In this document: positions 16,620-24,399 of the stretch, one piece after another
How the letters are laid out: the number at the start of each line of letters is the position of its first letter
Position numbering within the stretch: position 1 is the stretch's first letter
NCBI RefSeq assembly: GCF_900111005.1
Contig: NZ_FOFV01000014.1
Span: forward strand, 124,001 to 188,000
Origin: Lentzea albida
Lineage (GTDB): Bacteria; Actinomycetota; Actinomycetes; Mycobacteriales; Pseudonocardiaceae
Direction: 5' to 3'
Length of the DNA: 64,000 nt
Program-made: the position numbers and the translations under genes
The notes under the pieces: generated by a model
Told to the model about the DNA's origin: nothing
Seen by the model: only the letters and a program-made list of their open reading frames with translations
Database searches by the model: none

Positions 16620-18703
16620 TGTTCAACGCGCTCGTCAACTGGCGCAACTGGCGCCTGCCGGTGAAGCTCGCCGCGGTGTTGATCGTTCCGGTCATCATCG
16701 CGACGGGCGTCGGCGTTCTGCAGATCATGTCCTACATCGACCGGGCCGACTCCTACGCGGAGTTCCAGCGGCTGGTGAAGGTCCGCGCCTCCCTCGTCCC
16801 GGTGATCGAGGGGGTGCAGGGAGAGCGGCGGGCCATCGCCGAGGGGTCGGGTGCCGAGTCGCTCACGGACCGGTCGCGCCGCACCGAGAGAGCGCTGGAG
16901 GGGCTGCGCGGCCAGATCGGCCAGGCCGGGTTCAGCGAGGTCATGACGGCCAGGGTGGCCGACGTGACGGCGAAGCTCGGCAGCCTGCCGCGGTTGCGCG
17001 AGCAGGCGGGCGACGTGCCGGCCGCGCTCGCCGGCTACACCGCCGTCACCGAGTCGATGCTCGCCGTGGACGAGGTCCTCGCCGGCGAGTTCAGCGACAT
17101 CGCGCTCTCCCGCACGGCCATGGGCATGCACCACGCCCTGCACGTGCAGGAAGAGGTGATGAACCAGCAGTCGGTCGTGCTGGCGGGGCTCGAGCGCGGC
17201 CGTCTGACCAGTGCCGAGGTGCGCGCGCTGCTCGAGTCGAACGTCAAGCTCGGCTACATCGCCGACCAGTTCGCGGCTCTCGCGACGCCAGAGCAGATGA
17301 ACACCTACTGGACGTCGAAGTTCAACGGGCCGGACATCGAGGCGCACCGCAAGATGCTCGCCGCCGCGATGCTGCACCCGACCTCCGACGGTCCCAATGC
17401 CGGCACCAGGCCCACCCCGCTGCCGATCTCGGCGGCGGAGTGGAGCGGTGCCTCCGGCGCGGTCGGGAAGTCGATGGACAGCGTCGTGCAGGGCATGCAG
17501 GACGACCTGCTGAGCACCGCGAACCGGCTGCGCGACGAGACCAGCGACCAGGCCGGCACGGCGTCCGTCATCCTGTTCGCCACCCTGATCCTCGCGGCCA
17601 CCATCGGCTTCGGCGTGGGTCGCTACCTGCTGCGCTCGCTGAACACGCTGCGCAGGTCCGCGCTCGACGTGGCGTGGAACAAGCTCCCCGAGATGGTCGC
17701 CACCGGACGCGGCAGCACGAAGATCGAGCCCGTGCCCGTGGACACGACCGAGGAGCTCGGCCAGGTGGCGCGCGCGTTCGACGCGGTGCACCAGCAGGCC
17801 GTGAAGTCGGTGATCGAGCAGGCCGCGATGCGCGCGAACATGCGCAACATCTTCGTGAACCTCTCGCGCCGCAGCCAGAGCCTCGTCGAACGCCAGCTCA
17901 AGCTGATGGAGGAGCTGGAGAAGTACGAGGAGGACCCGGACCAGCTCGCGAACCTCTTCAAGCTCGACCACCTCGCCACCCGCATGCGCCGCAACAACGA
18001 GAACCTGATGGTGCTCTCCGGCGGCGACGTGGCCCGGCGGTTCCACAAGCCGATCCCGCTCACCGACGTGCTGCGCGCGGCGGCCGCGGAGATCGAGCAG
18101 TACCAGCGGGTCATGGTGCACACGGCACCCAACGCCGAGGTCGTCGGCTACGTGGCGAGCGACCTGGTCCGCCTGCTCGCCGAGCTCCTCGACAACGCGA
18201 CGGCGTTCTCGCCGCCGCACACCCAGGTCTCGATCAGCGCGTCGATCGAGGCGGGCGGCATCGTCCAGATCGACGTCGTCGACAACGGCATCGGCATCGA
18301 CCCCGAGGCGCTCGCCGCGGTGAACGAACGCCTCGAGGCCGCCGGCGAAGGTGTTGACGTGCAGGTCTTCCGGGAGATGGGTCTCTTCGTCGTCGGAAGG
18401 CTCGCCGCGAGCCACCAGATCGTGGTACGTCTGGACGCGAAACAAGGCAAGGGGACTCGCGCGATCGTGTTGGTTCCGGCCGAACTGGCACCACGGCGGC
18501 AAGAGTCCTGGGAGTCTTTCCGAGGGGAGGCGATCGAACGGCAGCAGACCTCGTGGTTCCAGCAGACGACGACGGCCGCCGCCGCCGCACCGCCACCTCC
18601 CCCCGCACCCGCACGTCAGACGCCAGAAGCCGCACGAGGTTTCCTCAACGCCTTCCAGCGCGGTGTGCAGCGCGGCCTTCCCGAGAACCAGGAGAGTCGA
18701 TGA
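16619..18703 (+). CDS. Conservon-type sensor kinase (CvnA-like, nitrate/nitrite-sensing domain)
   Basis: 694 aa. A first span at about 18-38 and a second at about 320-342 flank a 280-residue extracytoplasmic helical domain of the nitrate/nitrite-sensing (NIT) type. Then come a HAMP-like segment, NLSRRSQSLVERQLKLMEEL with FKLDHLATRMRRN (a histidine in the CvnA position), an ATPase domain (LLAELLDNATAFSPP, DNGIGID, GLFVVGRLA) and a Pro/Ala-rich tail. This is CvnA of Streptomyces conservons. Its ATG overlaps the small-subunit stop, and its stop overlaps the roadblock start, so the transporter and the conservon are physically coupled. Confidence 0.88.
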   Translation: MFNALVNWRNWRLPVKLAAVLIVPVIIATGVGVLQIMSYIDRADSYAEFQRLVKVRASLVPVIEGVQGERRAIAEGSGAESLTDRSRRTERALEGLRGQIGQAGFSEVMTARVADVTAKLGSLPRLREQAGDVPAALAGYTAVTESMLAVDEVLAGEFSDIALSRTAMGMHHALHVQEEVMNQQSVVLAGLERGRLTSAEVRALLESNVKLGYIADQFAALATPEQMNTYWTSKFNGPDIEAHRKMLAAAMLHPTSDGPNAGTRPTPLPISAAEWSGASGAVGKSMDSVVQGMQDDLLSTANRLRDETSDQAGTASVILFATLILAATIGFGVGRYLLRSLNTLRRSALDVAWNKLPEMVATGRGSTKIEPVPVDTTEELGQVARAFDAVHQQAVKSVIEQAAMRANMRNIFVNLSRRSQSLVERQLKLMEELEKYEEDPDQLANLFKLDHLATRMRRNNENLMVLSGGDVARRFHKPIPLTDVLRAAAAEIEQYQRVMVHTAPNAEVVGYVASDLVRLLAELLDNATAFSPPHTQVSISASIEAGGIVQIDVVDNGIGIDPEALAAVNERLEAAGEGVDVQVFREMGLFVVGRLAASHQIVVRLDAKQGKGTRAIVLVPAELAPRRQESWESFRGEAIERQQTSWFQQTTTAAAAAPPPPPAPARQTPEAARGFLNAFQRGVQRGLPENQESR

Positions 18704-19098
18704 GCACGCAGGTGGACCAGTTCGGCTGGCTGGTCACCAACTTCGCCGAACGCACGCCCGGTCTCGAGCACGCCGTGGTGATCTCCGCGGACGGCCTGGT
18801 GTTGATCTCGACGTCGAAGCTGCCGGCGCACGTCGCGCCGCAGTTCGCGGCGATCGTGGCCGGAGTGGTCTCGCTCGCGGAGTCGGCGTCGCAGTGCTTC
18901 GCCGGCGAGGCGGTCGTCCGCACGGTCGTGCAGATGGACAAGGGCGTCATGCTGCTGTCCTCGATCAGCGACGGCTCGGTCCTCGCGGTGCTCGCGTCGT
19001 CGTCGGCCGACGTCGCGCAGGTCGCCTACGAGATGACGGTCGTCGTCCGCCAGGTGGGCCAGCTGCTCACTCCCGAGCTGAGGGCTGAGCTCCTGTGA
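18700..19098 (+). CDS. Roadblock/LC7 domain protein (CvnB-like)
   Basis: 132 aa, a single roadblock/LC7 fold: FAERTPGLEHAVVISADGLV, followed by the central helix FAAIVAGVVSLAESASQCF and the strand GVMLLSSISDGSVLAVLAS. In conservons CvnB-type proteins are thought to act as GTPase-activating or scaffold components for the CvnD GTPase. GGAGAG lies a few bases before the ATG, which overlaps the kinase stop. The downstream DUF742 gene starts in its stop codon (GTGA). Confidence 0.9.
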   Translation: MSTQVDQFGWLVTNFAERTPGLEHAVVISADGLVLISTSKLPAHVAPQFAAIVAGVVSLAESASQCFAGEAVVRTVVQMDKGVMLLSSISDGSVLAVLASSSADVAQVAYEMTVVVRQVGQLLTPELRAELL

Positions 19099-19622
19099 GC
19101 GGGGAACCGGACGATCAGGTCAACTTCGGTGACCTGATGAGCGGGTTCAGCTTCGACAGCGAGCGGATCCGCAAGCGCGGCAAGAAGAAGGCCCAGCGCG
19201 CGCCGGAACCGCCGCCGGAGCCGGATCCGTACGCGACCCTCCCGTTCGACGAGATCCCGCCGCTGCCGTCGGTCGAGTCGGGCTACGACTCGTCGTCGAT
19301 CGTGCGCGCCTACGCGTGGACCGGCGGCCGCACCACCTCCGACGTGCACCTGGAGATCGAGACCCTGGTCTCGGTCAACGAGTTCTCGGCCACGGCCGTG
19401 CGCCCGGAACACCAGGACGTGCTGGCGTTGTGCGCGCAGCCCCGTTCGGTGGCGGAGATCGCCGCCCTGCGCGGGCTGCCGCTGGGTGTCACCAAGGTGC
19501 TGCTCGGCGACATGGCCGGGCACGGGCTGATCGACGTGCACCGCACGGCGTCGTCCTACGGCGGCGACAGGCCGGACGGGATGCTGCTCGAACGCGTGCT
19601 GGCGGGCCTGCGCCGGCTCTGA
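19095..19622 (+). CDS. DUF742 domain protein (CvnC-like)
   Basis: 175 aa. A basic/proline-rich N-terminal half (residues 20-60) precedes the DUF742 core SSIVRAYAWTGGRTTSDVHLE and a winged-helix-like end (RSVAEIAALRGLPLGVTKVLLGDMAGHGLI). It is the third gene of a canonical conservon order A-B-C. The expected fourth gene, a CvnD Ras-like GTPase, does not follow; a nitroreductase starts 40 bp further on. The unusually long, charged N-terminus may be a lineage trait. Confidence 0.88.
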   Translation: MSGEPDDQVNFGDLMSGFSFDSERIRKRGKKKAQRAPEPPPEPDPYATLPFDEIPPLPSVESGYDSSSIVRAYAWTGGRTTSDVHLEIETLVSVNEFSATAVRPEHQDVLALCAQPRSVAEIAALRGLPLGVTKVLLGDMAGHGLIDVHRTASSYGGDRPDGMLLERVLAGLRRL

Positions 19623-19662
19623 CCCCTGCGCTACGGTCGAGTCGAGACGACTGGGGGTAGCC

Positions 19663-20253
19663 GTGGAGTTCCAGGACGTGGTCCGTCGCCGGCGGATGGT
19701 GCGCAGGTTCACCGACGAGCCGGTCAGCGACGAGAGCATCCAACGGATCATGCGCAACGCCGTGCGCGGTCCGTCGGCGGGGTTCTCGCAGGGCCAGGGG
19801 TTCCTCGTGCTGCGGGGTGAGGAGCTGGTCGAGCTCCGCGAGATGTTCGAGTGGTGGGGCGGGGAAGAGGCGAAGACGGCGCCTGTCGTCGTCATCCCGT
19901 TCTCCGCCAAGTCCGTCTACCTCGAGCGCTACTCCCAGTCGGACAAGGCCTGGACCTCGCTCGGCGACGAGGACCGCTGGCCGGTGCCGTACTGGGACAT
20001 CGACACGGGCATGGCCGCGCTGCTGATCCTGCAGACCGCCGTCGACGAGGGCCTGGGTGCCGTCTTCTTCGGCACGGACAAGGAGACCTGGCCGGAGCTG
20101 CGTGCGGCCTTCGGCGTGCCGGACGCGTACGTGCCGATCGGCATGATCGCGATCGGGCACCCGGCGGAGGAGGGCATCTCCGAGGGGGCCTCGCCGCTGC
20201 GGCGCAAGCGCAAGTCGTTCGACGAGGTCGTGCACTGGGGTCAGTGGACGTGA
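19663..20253 (+). CDS. Nitroreductase family protein
   Basis: 196 aa. VVRRRRMVRRFTDEPVSDE at the N-terminus is the FMN-phosphate-binding arginine motif, and RNAVRGPSAGFSQGQGFLV and GLGAVFFGT complete the nitroreductase fold. It probably uses FMN and NAD(P)H to reduce nitro, quinone or enone compounds. The GTG at 19663 has GGGGG just upstream. It occupies the place where a conservon GTPase would be expected. The stop overlaps the start of the SARP regulator (GTGA, 20250-20253), so the pair is co-transcribed. Confidence 0.88.
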   Translation: MEFQDVVRRRRMVRRFTDEPVSDESIQRIMRNAVRGPSAGFSQGQGFLVLRGEELVELREMFEWWGGEEAKTAPVVVIPFSAKSVYLERYSQSDKAWTSLGDEDRWPVPYWDIDTGMAALLILQTAVDEGLGAVFFGTDKETWPELRAAFGVPDAYVPIGMIAIGHPAEEGISEGASPLRRKRKSFDEVVHWGQWT

Positions 20254-23159
20254 GGTCGTTCGGCCTGCTCGGGCCGTTGGAGGTGGTGCTCGACGGGCGC
20301 CACGTCCACGTCCCGCCCGGCAAGCGGCGCGTGGTGCTCGCCGCGTTGCTGCTGCGGCCCGGCCAGGTCGTTCCGGTCGACGAGCTGGTCGACCTGGCCG
20401 GTTGTTCCCGCAACGCGCTGCAGACCGCGGTCGGCCGCCTGCGCGAGGTGCTGCCCTCGCTGGTGCTCACCAGGCCCGGCGGGTACCTGCTGGACGTGCG
20501 GCCCGACGAGGTCGACGTCCACCGGTTCGACCACCTGGAACCCCGTGAGGCACTCGCGTTGTGGCGCGGGCGCCCGTTCGCCGACATCGGCAGCGACGCC
20601 CTGGAACGCGACCACGTGCCCGCGCTGACGGAGAAGTACCTGACGACGCTGGAAGCCCGGATCGAGGCCGACCTCGCCCGCGGCGGCCACGAGCGGCTGG
20701 TGCCCGAACTGCGGTCGCTCACCCGCCAGCACCCCGTCCGGGAACGGCTGTGGGCGCAGCTGGTCGTGGCGCTGCACCGCTGCGACCGGCAGACCGAGGC
20801 GTTGCAGGCGTACGACGACATCCGCGGCCGCCTCGCCGAGGAGCTCGGCCTGGACCCCGGCCGGGACCTGCAACGGGCCCACCAGCAGGTGCTCACGGCC
20901 GACAACAGACCGCGCGCCCGCAACGACCTCCCGGGCGACATCGCCGACTTCGCGGGCCGCACCGAGGACCTGGACGAGATCCTCGCCGCCGTGCCGTCCG
21001 GGTGCGTCGCGATCACCGCGATCGACGGCATGGCGGGCATCGGCAAGACGACCATCGCCGTCCGCGCCGCCCACCGCCTGGCAGCCCGTTTCCCCGACGC
21101 ACAGCTGTTCGTGGACCTGCACTCCCACACGGCGGGCGTCGAGCCGCGCACCCCGTCGGACGCCCTGATGGCGTTGCTCACGGCCCTCGGCGTGCCCGCG
21201 CAAAGCATCCCGGACGGCCTGGACGCCCGCGCCGCCCGGTGGCGCGCGGAAATGGCGCACCGCAAGGCACTCGTGGTCCTCGACAACGCGGGCAGCGCCG
21301 CCCAGGTCCGCCCGCTCCTGCCGGGCGCCGGCCTCGTCCTCGTGACCAGCAGGCGCCGCCTGGTGGACCTGGACGCCGCCCACACCATCTCGCTGGACGT
21401 GCTGTCCGAAGAGGACTCGCTGAAGCTGCTGGCGAGCATCGCCCGCAGGACCGGAGAGGACTGCCGGGAGGTCGTGCGGCTCTGCGGCCACCTCCCGCTC
21501 GCCGTGCGGATCGTCGGCGCCCGCTGGCGCACCAGGCCGGCGTGGTCCGCGCAGGACCTGGTCCGCCGTCTGAGCGAGCAGCGCCTGGCCGAACTGATCG
21601 CGGGCGAACGCAGCGTCGCGGGCGCGTTCGCGTTGTCCTACCAGCAACTCACCGCCGAGCAGCAGCGGCTGTTCCGGTTGCTGGGGTTGCACACGGGCCA
21701 GGACTGGGACGCCCACCTGGCGGCGGCGGTGATCGGCACGACCCGTGCCGAGGCCGAACGGCTGCTGGACGAGCTGCTCGACGCGCACCTGGTGCAGCAG
21801 AAGGAGAACGGGCGTTACCGGTTCCACGACCTGCTGGCGGACCACGCGAAGGCGTGCGTGGAGCCGGAGGAGACCGAGGAGGCGGTGTTGCGCATCCTCG
21901 ACTACTACCTGCACGTGGCGAGCACGGCGGAGCTCAGGATAGCTCCGGGAAGCCCGCAGATCGCCTCCGCGGTGCGGTACCTGCCGTTCGACCCACCCCC
22001 GCTCACCACCCCGCGGCAGGCCGTGGCGTGGCTCGACACCGAACGCCGCAACCTCAGGGCCGCCGTGTACCTGGCGGCCTATCGCGGCCACTACGCGCAC
22101 GCGTGGCAGTTGCCGCACCACCTCGCGCACTACCTGCTCCGCGGCTACGGACGTGAGCGGATCGAACTGCAGAGCGTCGCGCTGGCCGCCACGCACCAGC
22201 TCGGTGATCTGAAGGCCCGCGCGGAAGCGTTGAAGGGCCTGGGTTCGGCCTACATGAACCGCAACGACGACACTCCGTTCAAGCACCTGCACGAGGCGCT
22301 TGACCTGATGCGCCAGATCGGGGACGTGCGGGGAGAGGCGTCGGTCTTCGGCCTGCTGGGGATCATCGCGCGGGAACGCAACGACCTCGACAACGCACAG
22401 GAGTACTTCGACCGCGGCCTGGAGCTGATGCGCAGCGCGGGAGCGCCGACCGGTGAGGCGAGGGCGCTGCACAACGTCGGCGTCATGTACGCGCTGCGAG
22501 GCGACAACGACAGGGCGATATCGCACCTCGAGTCGGCGCTCGCGTTGATGGAAGCGCACGGCGACGTGAACCGCGCCGCGATGGCGTTGCAGGACATCAG
22601 CTTCGTGCACTACCACCTGTCCAACGACGACGACTGCGTCGCCTACCTGGAGCGGTCGCTGGCCGCTTACCAGGAGGTGGGCGACTGGCGGGGCGAGGCC
22701 ACCGCCCGGTCCGACTTCGCCCACACGGCGCTCGAGTTCGGCATGCCGGGCAAGGCGCTGGAGATGGCACGGGCGGCGGCGGAGCTCTACCGGACGGGCA
22801 TGGGGGTGACCGACGACGACGAGGTCCTGCAGACCATGAAGGACATGGGCGACCACTACGCGGAGCTGGGCCATTCCTTCGTGCTGGCCATCCTCGCCGA
22901 GATCGAGGGCCGGCTGGCCGACGCGGTGCGGTACGGCGAGTGGTGCCTGGCCGCGGTCGAGCGCTCCCAGCGCCGGTGGGCGGGTGACCGGGTGCTCGGC
23001 CAGATGTGCCGCCTGCACCTGGCGCTCGGCGACCGCGACACCGCCGTCCGCTACGGCGAACGGGCCGTGCGCGCCGCCGAGCGCCTGCGCCAGCCCAGGG
23101 CCGTCGCCGTGGCGGAGCGGATCCTCGCTAAAGCGCAATCCCCAGCGCCACCAGCGTGA
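20250..23159 (+). CDS. AfsR/SARP-family transcriptional regulator (wHTH-BTAD-NB-ARC-TPR)
   Basis: 969 aa. Residues 1-90 form the OmpR-like winged helix (KRRVVLAALLLRPGQVV); 90-215 the BTAD domain (LWRGRPFADI, AEELGLDPGRDLQRAHQ); 235-500 an NB-ARC ATPase with the P-loop GMAGIGKTT at 260-268 and VVLDNAG as Walker B; about 680-960 tetratricopeptide repeats. This is the AfsR architecture of large STAND activators of secondary metabolism and development. I use the GTG at 20250, overlapping the nitroreductase stop; a GTG at 20244 is also possible. A heptamer direct repeat of the kind SARPs bind lies downstream at 23344-23361. Targets unknown. Confidence 0.88.
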   Translation: MRSFGLLGPLEVVLDGRHVHVPPGKRRVVLAALLLRPGQVVPVDELVDLAGCSRNALQTAVGRLREVLPSLVLTRPGGYLLDVRPDEVDVHRFDHLEPREALALWRGRPFADIGSDALERDHVPALTEKYLTTLEARIEADLARGGHERLVPELRSLTRQHPVRERLWAQLVVALHRCDRQTEALQAYDDIRGRLAEELGLDPGRDLQRAHQQVLTADNRPRARNDLPGDIADFAGRTEDLDEILAAVPSGCVAITAIDGMAGIGKTTIAVRAAHRLAARFPDAQLFVDLHSHTAGVEPRTPSDALMALLTALGVPAQSIPDGLDARAARWRAEMAHRKALVVLDNAGSAAQVRPLLPGAGLVLVTSRRRLVDLDAAHTISLDVLSEEDSLKLLASIARRTGEDCREVVRLCGHLPLAVRIVGARWRTRPAWSAQDLVRRLSEQRLAELIAGERSVAGAFALSYQQLTAEQQRLFRLLGLHTGQDWDAHLAAAVIGTTRAEAERLLDELLDAHLVQQKENGRYRFHDLLADHAKACVEPEETEEAVLRILDYYLHVASTAELRIAPGSPQIASAVRYLPFDPPPLTTPRQAVAWLDTERRNLRAAVYLAAYRGHYAHAWQLPHHLAHYLLRGYGRERIELQSVALAATHQLGDLKARAEALKGLGSAYMNRNDDTPFKHLHEALDLMRQIGDVRGEASVFGLLGIIARERNDLDNAQEYFDRGLELMRSAGAPTGEARALHNVGVMYALRGDNDRAISHLESALALMEAHGDVNRAAMALQDISFVHYHLSNDDDCVAYLERSLAAYQEVGDWRGEATARSDFAHTALEFGMPGKALEMARAAAELYRTGMGVTDDDEVLQTMKDMGDHYAELGHSFVLAILAEIEGRLADAVRYGEWCLAAVERSQRRWAGDRVLGQMCRLHLALGDRDTAVRYGERAVRAAERLRQPRAVAVAERILAKAQSPAPPA

Positions 23160-23223
23160 TCACGGCCGCCGCCAGCACGGCGAAGGCCACCCACTGACCG
23201 ATCCTGTCCGACGTCCTGCGCAT
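23128..23223 (-). CDS. Putative single-span membrane microprotein
   Basis: 31 aa: a basic N-terminus MRRTSDRIGQW followed by one hydrophobic helix VAFAVLAAAVITLVALGIAL and then the stop. GAGGGGAGCCAGGGG immediately upstream of the ATG is a convincing Shine-Dalgarno region. The last 32 bp overlap the end of the SARP gene on the other strand. No known family; codon use and the ribosome-binding site are the only support. Confidence 0.4.
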   Translation of the reverse strand: MRRTSDRIGQWVAFAVLAAAVITLVALGIAL

Positions 23224-23706
23224 CCCCTGGCTCCCCTCGGTGGTGATGCCACCGAGGGTGTGCGAGCCCGTCCCCACGGCGTCCCCACCGCGATCACACG
23301 GATTCATCGGAATGCGTCGGGACGTGTTTTGATCACCGCAGTGTGAGGTACTCGTGAGGTATTGCTCCAACGGAGTGCTTGGCGCGCTCGTAAGATTCCG
23401 TTAGGGTCGCATTCGCGGACAATTGGCGGGGCGGGGTGCGTTACCGAAAATCGCCCGAAAATTGATCCAAAATTAGCCACTTGTTCGATTGAAACCATCT
23501 CGCTGCTCCGTCCGGGTGGTGCCGTCCACGGCAGGACCAGTCACCGCTCACCCTGCGGGACGGTGTTGACGGAGCGGTGTGCGTGCAGTGGTGTGGGGTC
23601 GGCCAAAAGGGGCTTGCGAGTCGTGCGAACCGGACCAGTCTTGTCTAATGGCATCGCCGGGATCCGTCCGGCGGACGGTGGCCTCGACCAGGGGGTGGAA
23701 CGCACC
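23224..23706. other. Non-coding interval between the SARP gene and the Uma2 gene
   Basis: About 480 bases that are less GC-rich than the genes around them, particularly 23430-23500. It holds the heptamer repeat described separately and presumably the promoters for the 31-aa gene (minus) and the Uma2 gene (plus). The frame of the Uma2 gene stays open upstream to 23362, but the translation there has no family resemblance. I see no RNA gene. Confidence 0.5.
23344..23361. promoter_or_regulatory. Possible SARP-binding heptamer direct repeat
   Basis: TGAGGTA occurs twice (23344-23350 and 23355-23361) with a 4-bp spacer, an 11-bp period. SARP regulators such as AfsR and ActII-ORF4 bind heptameric direct repeats with this spacing. 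On the minus strand a weak -10-like TGATCA lies 8 bp beyond the second repeat. The site sits 185 bp downstream of the SARP gene. Confidence 0.35.
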
Positions 23707-24255
23707 ATGGGTGGTGTCCCGACGTTTCCCCACGGCAGACCGCTGACGTGGGCGGACCTGGAGGCGATGCCTGATGACGGGCACCGTTTCGAACTCGTCG
23801 ACGGGGTGCTGGTCATGAGCCCCTCACCCCGCCCCGTGCACCAGCGCGTGGTCGCCCGCCTGCTGGTGGCGCTGACCGCTGCCTGCCCACCGGAGCTCGA
23901 GGTCCTCCCGGCTCCGGTCGACGTCGTGCTCGCCGACGACACGGTCTTCATCCCCGACCTGGTGGTGGGGCGCCGGGAGCAGTTCTCGAAACAGGCGCTC
24001 ATCGGGCCGCCGGTGCTGGCGGTCGAGGTCCTGTCGCCGCGCACGCGACACGTGGACCTCGAACTCAAGCGGGCGAAGTTCCAGGAAGTCGGTTGCGAGA
24101 ACTACTGGATGATCGATTACGACGCCCCGTGGCTGCGGTGCCTGCACCTGGAAAACGGCGTCTACGTCGAACAGGCCCGTTCCGACGGTGAGGAAATCAT
24201 CGAGCTGCAATTCCCGTTCCCGGTGAAGCTCAGCGCCCAGTCGCTGGTGCGCTGA
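23707..24255 (+). CDS. Uma2-family endonuclease-fold protein (DUF820)
   Basis: 182 aa. FELVDGVLVMSPSPRPVHQ, VFIPDLVVGRR, LAVEVLSPRTRHVDLELK and NYWMIDY are the four conserved blocks of Uma2 proteins, which have a PD-(D/E)xK nuclease-like fold with D, E and K in these blocks. Biological role is unknown; the genes are abundant and scattered in actinomycetes and cyanobacteria and behave like mobile or defence-associated accessories. ATG 23707 is chosen at the point where homology begins; a GTG at 23695 is possible. Confidence 0.82.
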   Translation: MGGVPTFPHGRPLTWADLEAMPDDGHRFELVDGVLVMSPSPRPVHQRVVARLLVALTAACPPELEVLPAPVDVVLADDTVFIPDLVVGRREQFSKQALIGPPVLAVEVLSPRTRHVDLELKRAKFQEVGCENYWMIDYDAPWLRCLHLENGVYVEQARSDGEEIIELQFPFPVKLSAQSLVR

Positions 24256-24399
24256 GTATCGCCCTCCGCGACCTCGCTGGGCTGAACGGGCGACACCACG
24301 CCACGCTCGTGTGGATCACGGTGCCACCATCTGGCGTTCGCGTGCGCCGGGCTGGTTGCGTGCAGTGCGTCCAGCCCGACGCGCGGAGGTCCAACGCAC

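Noticed and set aside
23362..23706. N-terminal extension of the Uma2 gene
   Set aside because: The frame is open but the sequence is non-homologous and less GC-biased, and family similarity begins at the ATG at 23707.
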